Position numbers and translations under genes: made by a program. The notes beneath the pieces were generated by a model that ran no database searches, was not told where the DNA came from, and saw only the letters and a list, made by a program, of their open reading frames with translations. From an uncultured Agathobaculum sp. (GTDB lineage: Bacteria > Bacillota > Clostridia > Oscillospirales > Butyricicoccaceae), in assembly GCA_944380945.1 (NCBI GenBank), contig CALWJG010000019.1:1-15191 (forward strand): 15,191 bases of DNA, read 5' to 3'. Below, one piece after another: positions 1 through 5,680 of the stretch; position 1 is the stretch's first letter, and the number at the start of each line of letters is the position of its first letter.

Positions 1-644
1 CGCTTATCCAGCCGGCGCGACAGGCGCAGGCCGACCTCCTGAAAGATCTGCACGATCACAACGATGATGATGACCGCGACCAGCATGATGCCGAACTGAT
101 AGCGGTTGTAGCCGTAGGTGACCGCTACCGCGCCCAGACCGCCGCCGCCGATGAAGCCCGCCATCGCGGAGTAGCCCAGAATGGTGACGATCGAGATCGC
201 CGCGCCCACCATGAGCGAGGGCTTGGCCTCGGGCACGAGCACCTTCCACACGATCTGCCACGGGGAAGCGCCCATGGACTGCGCCGCCTCGATCACGCCG
301 AACGGCACCTCCTTGATGGACGACTCGACCATGCGCGCCACATAGGGCGCGGCCGCCACGGTCAGCGGCACGATCATGGCGGTCGTGCCGATGGACGAGC
401 CCGCGATCAGGCGCGTCATCGGGGTGATCATGACCGCAAGGATCAAAAACGGGATCGAGCGCAGGATGTTGACGACCACGCCCAGCACCGCGTTGAGCAC
501 CGGCATCGGGCGGACGCCCTCCTTGTCGCTCGCCACGAGCGTAAGGCCGAGCGGCAGGCCGATCGCATAGGAGACCGCGGTCGATACGATGACCATATAC
601 AGGGTCTCCCACAGGCTTTTCGCCCAAATCTCAGGTGAAAGCAT
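1..644 (-). CDS. metI: Methionine ABC transporter permease MetI (3' end cut by window edge)
   Basis: Membrane permease of the MetNIQ importer, which brings D/L-methionine across the cytoplasmic membrane using ATP hydrolysed by MetN. The 214 residues visible have the family pattern: hydrophobic helices at about 16-36, 50-72, 85-104, 145-165 and 184-203, the stretch NILRSIPFLILAVMI at about 59-73, and the EAA coupling loop EAAQSMGASPWQ at 119-130 that docks onto MetN. Family members are about 215-225 residues, so only a few C-terminal residues and the stop are missing. The ATG at 644-642 is chosen because GAGGAGGGGG lies 6 nt upstream. The start overlaps the metN stop (631-633) by 14 nt, so the two are translationally coupled. 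The substrate protein metQ would be expected to the left, outside the window. Recognition as MetI is confident from sequence and context; methionine specificity rests on the MetN C-terminal domain. Confidence 0.95.
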   Translation of the reverse strand, partial: MLSPEIWAKSLWETLYMVIVSTAVSYAIGLPLGLTLVASDKEGVRPMPVLNAVLGVVVNILRSIPFLILAVMITPMTRLIAGSSIGTTAMIVPLTVAAAPYVARMVESSIKEVPFGVIEAAQSMGASPWQIVWKVLVPEAKPSLMVGAAISIVTILGYSAMAGFIGGGGLGAVAVTYGYNRYQFGIMLVAVIIIVVIVQIFQEVGLRLSRRLDK

Positions 645-1656
645 CGGCGTCCCCCTCCTCTACATGCACGTTCTGGGTTTCCAGATAGGCCAGCGCGCGT
701 CTGGCGGCGCGCTCATCCTCCGGCAGCTGCAGGATCATCTGGCCGTAGGCCTTGCCGTCGATGTCCTTGGTGTCCGCGAACATGATGTTGACCGGCGCCT
801 TGCACTCCAGCACCATGTTGGACACCACCGGCTCGAACGACGAGTTGCCGTCGAACACGATGCGGCAGTAATGCCGGCCCGTGGCCAGCTTATCGCGTCT
901 GCCGTCCGGATAGATCAGCTGCTTTGCCATGGCCGACTGCGGCCGGGTGAACACCTGGTCGACCGGCCCGCTCTCCACGATATGGCTCGCGTCGATGATC
1001 GCCACGCGCTGGCAGATCTCCTCGATGACCGCCATCTCATGCGTGATGACGATGATCGTGATGCCGAGCGTCTGGTTGATCTCCTTGAGCAGCGCGAGGA
1101 TCGAGCGCGTGGTCGTCGGGTCGAGGGCGCTGGTCGCCTCGTCGCACAGCAGGATCTTCGGGCTGGTCGCCAGCGCGCGGGCGATGGCCACGCGCTGCTG
1201 CTGTCCGCCCGACAGCTGGGAGGGATAGTTGTCCTCCCGGTCGCGCAGGCCGACGGTCTCGAGCAGCTCGCGCGCCCGCGCCTCGGCCTCCGCCTTTTTC
1301 GCGCCCGCGATCTCGAGCGGGAAGCACACGTTCTGCAGCGCCGTGCGCTGCTGCAGCAGGTTGAACTGCTGGAAGATCATGCCCATCGAGCGGCGCGCCT
1401 CCAGCAGCTGCTTTTTGGAGAGCCGGCCGAGCTCCTGCCCGTCCACCGTGACCGAGCCCGCCGTGGGCGTTTCCAGAAAGTTGATGCAGCGCACGAGCGT
1501 TGACTTGCCCGCGCCGGACAGGCCGATGATGCCGAAGATCTCGCCGCGGCGGATATCCAGATCAATGCCGTCCAGCGCGACCACTTCGCCCGCGCGGCCG
1601 CAGAAGGTCTTATTCAGGCCGCGGATGCGGACAATGCTGTCCTGATCCAAGTCCAT
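631..1656 (-). CDS. metN: Methionine ABC transporter ATP-binding protein MetN
   Basis: Cytoplasmic ATPase of the MetNIQ methionine importer, 341 residues, normal length. Visible motifs: Walker A GLSGAGKST (45-53), Q-loop around Gln96-97, ABC signature LSGGQQQR (148-155), Walker B ILLCDEA (168-174, with Asp172 and catalytic Glu173), D-loop SALD and switch His206 (ITHE). The C-terminal part, about 262-337, matches the NIL (ACT-like) domain that binds methionine and causes trans-inhibition; this supports the methionine assignment over other ABC importers. The annotated ATG at 1656 is directly preceded by AAAAGGGGGA with almost no spacing. The TTG codon at 1650-1648 would have a better 6-nt spacing, so the protein may start two codons later. 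An intrinsic terminator ends only 12 nt upstream, and no promoter fits between it and the start, so expression must come from read-through of the leader described below. First gene of metN-metI. Confidence 0.97.
   Translation of the reverse strand: MDLDQDSIVRIRGLNKTFCGRAGEVVALDGIDLDIRRGEIFGIIGLSGAGKSTLVRCINFLETPTAGSVTVDGQELGRLSKKQLLEARRSMGMIFQQFNLLQQRTALQNVCFPLEIAGAKKAEAEARARELLETVGLRDREDNYPSQLSGGQQQRVAIARALATSPKILLCDEATSALDPTTTRSILALLKEINQTLGITIIVITHEMAVIEEICQRVAIIDASHIVESGPVDQVFTRPQSAMAKQLIYPDGRRDKLATGRHYCRIVFDGNSSFEPVVSNMVLECKAPVNIMFADTKDIDGKAYGQMILQLPEDERAARRALAYLETQNVHVEEGDADAFT
651..660 (-). promoter_or_regulatory. Ribosome binding site deciding the metI start
   Basis: GAGGAGGGGG on the minus strand ends 6 nt before the ATG at 644. 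It sits inside the 3' end of metN, as expected for a coupled downstream gene. Confidence 0.8.
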
Positions 1657-1667
1657 TCCCCCTTTTC

Positions 1668-1702
1668 AAAATAAAAGCGGAAAGCAGAAGCCTGCTTTCC
1701 GC
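1668..1702 (-). terminator. Intrinsic terminator/attenuator just upstream of metN
   Basis: Perfect 11-bp stem GCGGAAAGCAG/CTGCTTTCCGC (arms 1692-1702 and 1677-1687) with a 4-nt loop, followed on the minus strand by TTTTATTTTG. This is a textbook rho-independent terminator on the metN strand, but it lies between the leader promoter and metN. Since metN has no room for a promoter of its own, this is best read as an attenuator controlling metNI. An antiterminator partner was searched for by eye and not found with confidence. Confidence 0.85.
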
Positions 1703-1714
1703 CCGTTTCTCTTC

Positions 1715-1804
1715 TCAGCTGCACACGCCGCATGACATGCGGCCCGTCTTGCAGTCCGGCAGCCCCTTCAGGACTGCGCCGCAGAAAAACGAGCAGAGCC
1801 GCAC
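1715..1804 (-). CDS. Overlapping cysteine-rich small ORF in the metN leader (29 aa)
   Basis: An open stretch in the -1 frame relative to the 21-residue leader ORF. It can start at GTG 1804-1802 and ends at TGA 1717-1715. It encodes five cysteines in 29 residues and ends in MSCGVCS, a CxxC motif. The GTG has only a modest AAGGGA about 10 nt upstream. Reading from the leader ATG through the T-run (1785-1789) with a -1 shift joins both ORFs into a 39-residue peptide with six cysteines, two of them in CMMC and two in CGVC, a spacing reminiscent of a zinc ribbon. I do not recognise a family. It may be a real gene with a frameshift (programmed, mutational or sequencing error) or chance. Confidence 0.3.
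   Translation of the reverse strand: MRLCSFFCGAVLKGLPDCKTGRMSCGVCS
1727..1743 (-). other. Stem-loop in the metN leader
   Basis: Perfect 7-bp stem GCCGCAT/ATGCGGC with a 3-nt loop. It lies between the short leader ORF and the terminator and is the middle one of three consecutive hairpins in the leader. It could be part of an alternative folding switch; no U-tract follows, so it is not itself a terminator. Confidence 0.5.
1751..1777 (-). other. Stem-loop overlapping the end of the leader ORF
   Basis: Perfect 7-bp stem GCAGTCC/GGACTGC with a 13-nt loop. It begins 7 nt after a run of five T (1785-1789) inside the short ORF and contains that ORF's TGA stop in its loop. This position suits either a pause/antiterminator role in attenuation or a stimulator of -1 frameshifting at the T run. 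Confidence 0.5.
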
Positions 1805-1833
1805 ATCATGCACATTCCCTTCCGGACAGCCAT
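1768..1833 (-). CDS. Putative Met/Cys-rich leader peptide of metNI (21 aa)
   Basis: A short ORF of 21 residues in the metN leader, starting at an ATG (1833-1831) preceded by GGGAGG at 8-nt spacing, which is a strong ribosome binding site. Residues 7-11 are M-C-M-M-C, an unusual cluster of sulfur amino-acid codons, and the ORF starts with Met as well. It ends at TGA 1770-1768, about 66 nt before the attenuator stem. Upstream lies a near-consensus promoter; downstream lie three stem-loops and metN. What I see is the ORF, its signal and its codon content; that it senses charged Met or Cys tRNA is inference by analogy with trp/his-type leader peptides. Alternatively it is the first part of a longer cysteine-rich peptide made by a -1 frameshift (see the overlapping ORF 1715-1804), or a fragment of a broken small gene. 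Confidence 0.5.
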   Translation of the reverse strand: MAVRKGMCMMCGSARFSAAQS

Positions 1834-1887
1834 TGCGGTTTCCTCCCTTTCCTGCAGATCGGAGCTTTTCTTCGCATCCGTGCTATA

Positions 1888-1916
1888 AGTGTAGTCTATT
1901 ATGCGGGATTTGTCAA
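1888..1916 (-). promoter_or_regulatory. Sigma-A type promoter for the metNI leader
   Basis: On the minus strand TTGACA (1911-1916), a 17-bp spacer, then TACACT (1888-1893): a perfect -35 and a 5/6 -10 at optimal spacing. Transcription would begin near 1881 and give a leader of about 225 nt before metN. It separates metNI from the c-di-GMP operon upstream. Confidence 0.8.
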
Positions 1917-1926
1917 GGGTCATGCC

Positions 1927-1954
1927 GCAGGCGGCGCAAAAATAGCCGCCCTGC
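1927..1954 (-). other. Stem-loop after the diguanylate cyclase gene
   Basis: Arms GCAGGCGGC and GCCGCCCTGC pair as 9 bp with one bulged base, around a loop containing a T run. It lies 40-67 nt past the stop at 1994. No U-tract follows the stem on the minus strand, so it is at best a weak or factor-dependent terminator, or an RNA 3'-end stabiliser, for the signalling operon. The remaining bases between 1955 and 1993 show nothing recognisable. Confidence 0.4.
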
Positions 1955-1993
1955 ACAAAGCCCCTGTCTTCCCGGCCTCTTTTCCCGCGGTTT

Positions 1994-3409
1994 TTATTCC
2001 CCGAAGATGTAGCGGTTCCTGCCCTGCTCCTTGGCCTGATAGAGCAGGCGGTCGGCCGCGCGGTAGACCTCGTCCATGGTGCGGTACTGCGCGACCGGCA
2101 GCACGCCCACGCTGCACGACACCGTGCCGCGGCGCGCGCCGTCCCGGTCGATCTGCTCGACTGCCGCGGCAAAGCGCTCCAGCTTGTTTTCCAGCTCCGC
2201 GCGCAGGATGGGCTTGTAGATAAAGACCGCAAACTCATCCCCGCCCAGCCGGCCCGCCACGCCGACCGGTGAAAATACATCCCGCAGCGCGCCGGCGACG
2301 CCGCGCAGCACGCGGTCGCCCTCCGGATGGCCGAAGGTGTCGTTGATCTGCTTGAACCAGTCGATGTCGATCATCAGGAAAAAGCCGTACGCCGCCTCGT
2401 CCGCGCGGCGGGACAGGCTGCCGAGCAGCTCGCTGCACATCTGGAAGAAGTGCTTGCGGTTGTACAGGCCGGTCAGCATGTCCAGCTTGGCTTCGTAATT
2501 CATGTAGGTCGTGTACCGGCGGTTGAACACCTGAAACACGACGAGCAGAAAGGTCAGCGCGATCATGCCCGCCAGAAACTGCGCCTGAAGCAGCAGCAGG
2601 TTGTACATCGCCTCATCCGAGAGCACCAGATCCTGCTGCTGCGCGAACATATAGCGGATGCGCCAGACGAAATACACGGTCACCGCGCAGGAAAACCCGA
2701 ACATCACCAGCAGCAGCACGGCCAGCGGCCAGCCGTGGTAGGTATCCATCAGCTGGAACCGCTTGACCAGCGCCATGCGCTGCTCAAAGCGGCGCACGAT
2801 CGCAGAGCGGCTCAAGCGCCAGCACAGCAGCACGACCACCGCCGACCCGGCGGACACCGCCAGATTGATGGGCGAGCCCAGACCGTTCAGCGTGTTCGCC
2901 GGCCCATATCCCAGTTCGGGGAACAGCAGCCCCAGCGCGCTGTACACCAGCAGCGAGTGGAGCACCCTGCCGCACAGGGTGAGCAGCACGAGCCACACCT
3001 CGGGCCGGCGGCGTTTTTTGACCGCATAGTACAGCAAACCGACCAGCAGGCCGAACAGCGCCCGCGTGCCCACGCTCAGCAGGATGCTCCGGACCGGCGC
3101 GCCGCTCATCACCGGGGAGAACACCGCGTCCGACGGCAGCACATAGGTCGCCGACGCCTTCCACATGCTGATCAGCCCGAACACCGCGCCGACCGCCGTG
3201 CTCTCGCCCGGCCCCATCAGGCAGCCGGTCACCAGGATCGGGATATAGGCAAAGGTGACCGAGATCGGCGCTATGTGGATATAACCCAGAAAGGAGACCG
3301 ACATGAGGATCTCGATCGCGATCAGGCTGCCCAGCAGATACCACCGCGTGCTCTGGTCCTTATAAATGCTGAATTCCGTTGTCCTCCCCTCCTTGTCCAG
3401 AATCGTCAC
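1994..3409 (-). CDS. Membrane diguanylate cyclase with an ECF S-component-like N-terminal domain
   Basis: Predicted to make c-di-GMP from two GTP at the inner face of the membrane. 471 residues. Region about 23-200 is a bundle of hydrophobic helices with VTFAYIPILVTGCLMGP (51-67) then TAVGAVFGLI (71-80), the pattern typical of S components of ECF vitamin transporters. A second membrane part (helices about 228-250 and 277-297) brackets a short outer loop. The GGDEF domain spans about 305-470: DMLTGLYNRK (310-319), MIDIDWFKQIND (346-357), and GRLGGDEF with the intact GGDEF at 389-393, so it should be catalytically active. The RxxD inhibitory site is absent (SPVG at 380-383 in its place). The start is a GTG 3 nt after the stop of the preceding gene, with GGGAGG 11 nt upstream; an internal AAGGAGGGG near codon 6 leaves the exact start slightly uncertain. 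Last gene of the four-gene operon. The S-component reading is by eye and less certain than the GGDEF. Confidence 0.9.
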   Translation of the reverse strand: MTILDKEGRTTEFSIYKDQSTRWYLLGSLIAIEILMSVSFLGYIHIAPISVTFAYIPILVTGCLMGPGESTAVGAVFGLISMWKASATYVLPSDAVFSPVMSGAPVRSILLSVGTRALFGLLVGLLYYAVKKRRRPEVWLVLLTLCGRVLHSLLVYSALGLLFPELGYGPANTLNGLGSPINLAVSAGSAVVVLLCWRLSRSAIVRRFEQRMALVKRFQLMDTYHGWPLAVLLLVMFGFSCAVTVYFVWRIRYMFAQQQDLVLSDEAMYNLLLLQAQFLAGMIALTFLLVVFQVFNRRYTTYMNYEAKLDMLTGLYNRKHFFQMCSELLGSLSRRADEAAYGFFLMIDIDWFKQINDTFGHPEGDRVLRGVAGALRDVFSPVGVAGRLGGDEFAVFIYKPILRAELENKLERFAAAVEQIDRDGARRGTVSCSVGVLPVAQYRTMDEVYRAADRLLYQAKEQGRNRYIFGE

Positions 3410-3412
3410 CCG

Positions 3413-5653
3413 TCATTCCGCCTCCCGCGGGCGGAAGCAGCGGCGCAGCTGCCTGCCGTCATAGGCCTTTTGCTCGAAATCCGCCGCCGGCATCGGGCGG
3501 AAGAACACAAAGCCCTGCACCTGCCCGCAGCCCCTGCGCTGCAGCCAGTCGACCTGCTCATACCGCTCGATGCCCTCGGCGACCGTCTGGATGCCGAGCT
3601 CCTGCGCCAGACCGAGCACGGACTCCACGATCAGCGCCCCTTTGCGCAGGTCCTCCCCCTCGCCGGTGAAAAAGCTGCGGTCAAGCTTGATCACGTCGAT
3701 ATCCAAATCCTTGAGCAGCCCGAGCGAGGAAAAGCCCGAGCCAAAATCATCCAGCGAGCAGCGGAAGCCCTGCCGGTGCATCTCCTGCACGAACTGCTGC
3801 ATCCAGCCGGTGTTTTCCATAAAAATGCTCTCGGTCAGCTCCAGCTCCAGCTGGGCGGGCGAAACGCCGTATTTGTCGCAGATCGCGCGGTAATCCGACA
3901 GCAGGGCCGGCGCAAAGATGTTCTGCCGCGACAGGTTGACCGACACCACGAGCGGCGCGCGCCCCTCCTGCGTCCAGCGCTGCAGCAGCTTGCAGACCTC
4001 CTCAAACATGAAGCGGTCGAGCGCGCCGATCATGCCCGCCTTTTCAAAGACCGGTATGAACACCGCGGGCGACAGCATCCCCTTGCTGGGATGGTCCCAG
4101 CGGATGAGCGCCTCCGCGCCGCAGACCGCGCCGCTGTCCAGCTGCACCTTGGGCTGCAGATAGACCTGGAACGCCCCGCTGCGCAGCGAGGGCTGCATAT
4201 CGCTGATGAGCTCGCGCTCGAGCTTCTGCTCCTGCAGGCGCTCGGCGCGGTAAAACGAGCAGTCCTGCCCGTCCCGGTATTTGCGGGCGAGATTGGCGTT
4301 CTGCGCCATCCGGTCCACATCCCCCTTGGGATCTTCGATCAGATAGGCGCCGATGCGGACGGCAAAGCGGTAGCCGCTGCCGTCCAGCCCGTCGAACGCT
4401 TCGATCGACTGCTTGAGCGCCGCCATCCGGCTGGTGATCATCCCGCGGTCCTGCGTGCGCAGCAGGATATAGAAGATATCCGCCGAGGAGCGTCCGGCGA
4501 TCTCGCCGTACCGCAGGTGCTCGATGATCTGCCCGAAGATATAGCGCAGCACGCGGTCGCCGCCCTCCACGCCGTACACGTTATTCAAAAAGGTGAAGTC
4601 CGCCACGTCGAGCGAGACCATCGTGCAGGCGCCCCCGCTCTCGCGCAGGACGCGCTCGGCCTCGAGCCGGAAGCGCAGCGCGCTCCAGCCGCCGGTCACG
4701 CGGTCGACAAAGGCGATGTCGCTCAGACGGCGGTTATGCCGCCGCTGGGACAGGACCAGACCCACGATGCAGCCCACCAGCAGCACGATCGCCGCGGCGG
4801 TGAGCAGCAGGTTCTGCGTGGTCATGCCCTCGATCCATGTGTTGAGCGCGTCGGCCGGGATCACGGTGAACACCCACCAGTCGGAAAAGGAGAGCGGCTC
4901 ATAGCTGAGCAGCAGCTCCTCGCCCTCGCTCGAGGGGAAGGCCAGCGTGCCGCTGCGGCCCTCGGTCAGGTCGCGCCGCATCTGCTCGAGCTGCGCGGGC
5001 ACGTCCGCATACGGGGTGCCCTCGTACGCCTCTTCCAGCTCTGTAAAGAAGTTCTGCTCGGTGCGCGAGGTGATGACGACGCCCGACTGGGTGATGACCA
5101 TGGTGATGCCGTTGCCGTCAAAGCTGGCCGCGCTGAGCATTTCGACGAGCAGGTCGTTCTGCTTCGCGCCGATGATCACCGCGTCGTCCCCTTCCCCGTC
5201 GCCCGCCGCAAAGTAGATCACCGTGCTCTCGTCCGGGATGGCGAGCAGCTGCGACCGGCCGTGCTGCAGCAGGGTCCGGTCCAGCGTATAGCGCGCGCCG
5301 TACCGCGCCTGCAGCCATTGCTCCGCCTGCTCCAGGCCGTCGACCATGTGCAGTCTGTTGAAATCCGCATACCCGGTCTGATCGGCCAGATAGGCCTCCC
5401 GCTCGGCCGCCGGCATGTCCAGCGCGCCGTTCCGGATCAGCCGCAGGATGTCGAGCGAATTCTGCACCTGCACCTCGATCTGCTCATGCAGCTGATAGGT
5501 CACGTCGGTCAGATACTGCGTCGTGCGGCTGCGGGACTGCTCGTATATCTGCAGCGAGTTCTGAAAAAAGATACCGGACAGGAGCACGCCTGCGCAGAAC
5601 AGCGCAGCCAGCCCCCATTTCCGCAAACGCGTCAGTTTTTTATTCTTATCCAT
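3413..5653 (-). CDS. Membrane c-di-GMP phosphodiesterase: extracytoplasmic sensor, degenerate GGDEF, EAL
   Basis: Predicted to hydrolyse c-di-GMP to pGpG in response to an external signal. 746 residues. Helix about 13-31, an outer region 32-278 with dCache-like features (YFAAGDGEGDDAVIIGAK, GVVITS, SDWWVFTVIPA), helix about 281-302, then a GGDEF-like domain about 312-470 and an EAL domain about 480-730. The GGDEF motif has become SADIF (390-394), so no cyclase activity is expected; it may bind GTP as an activator, as known for some such tandem proteins. EAL residues are all present: EAL 514-516, VNLS 572-575, ELTE 605-608, LDDFG 634-638, IKLD 655-658, AEGIE 692-696, and QGF 713-715. The start ATG at 5653 follows AGGAGG with a short 3-nt spacing. 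It lies 27 nt after the CheB/CheR gene and is followed by the next gene after 3 nt. Assignment confident; the ligand cannot be told. Confidence 0.93.
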   Translation of the reverse strand: MDKNKKLTRLRKWGLAALFCAGVLLSGIFFQNSLQIYEQSRSRTTQYLTDVTYQLHEQIEVQVQNSLDILRLIRNGALDMPAAEREAYLADQTGYADFNRLHMVDGLEQAEQWLQARYGARYTLDRTLLQHGRSQLLAIPDESTVIYFAAGDGEGDDAVIIGAKQNDLLVEMLSAASFDGNGITMVITQSGVVITSRTEQNFFTELEEAYEGTPYADVPAQLEQMRRDLTEGRSGTLAFPSSEGEELLLSYEPLSFSDWWVFTVIPADALNTWIEGMTTQNLLLTAAAIVLLVGCIVGLVLSQRRHNRRLSDIAFVDRVTGGWSALRFRLEAERVLRESGGACTMVSLDVADFTFLNNVYGVEGGDRVLRYIFGQIIEHLRYGEIAGRSSADIFYILLRTQDRGMITSRMAALKQSIEAFDGLDGSGYRFAVRIGAYLIEDPKGDVDRMAQNANLARKYRDGQDCSFYRAERLQEQKLERELISDMQPSLRSGAFQVYLQPKVQLDSGAVCGAEALIRWDHPSKGMLSPAVFIPVFEKAGMIGALDRFMFEEVCKLLQRWTQEGRAPLVVSVNLSRQNIFAPALLSDYRAICDKYGVSPAQLELELTESIFMENTGWMQQFVQEMHRQGFRCSLDDFGSGFSSLGLLKDLDIDVIKLDRSFFTGEGEDLRKGALIVESVLGLAQELGIQTVAEGIERYEQVDWLQRRGCGQVQGFVFFRPMPAADFEQKAYDGRQLRRCFRPREAE

Positions 5654-5680
5654 ATGCCTCCTGCTTTTCCGGCGGCGCGG

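Noticed and set aside
4..627. A 207-codon minus-strand frame at the left edge
   Set aside because: It is out of frame with the clear MetI protein on the same strand, which begins at 644 and runs off the window; the shadow frame is Arg/Gly/His-rich with no transmembrane helices.
1703..1890. SAM (S-box) riboswitch or Met T-box in the metN leader
   Set aside because: I could not find the conserved S-box core or a T-box sequence complementary to a tRNA end; a covariance-model search would settle this.
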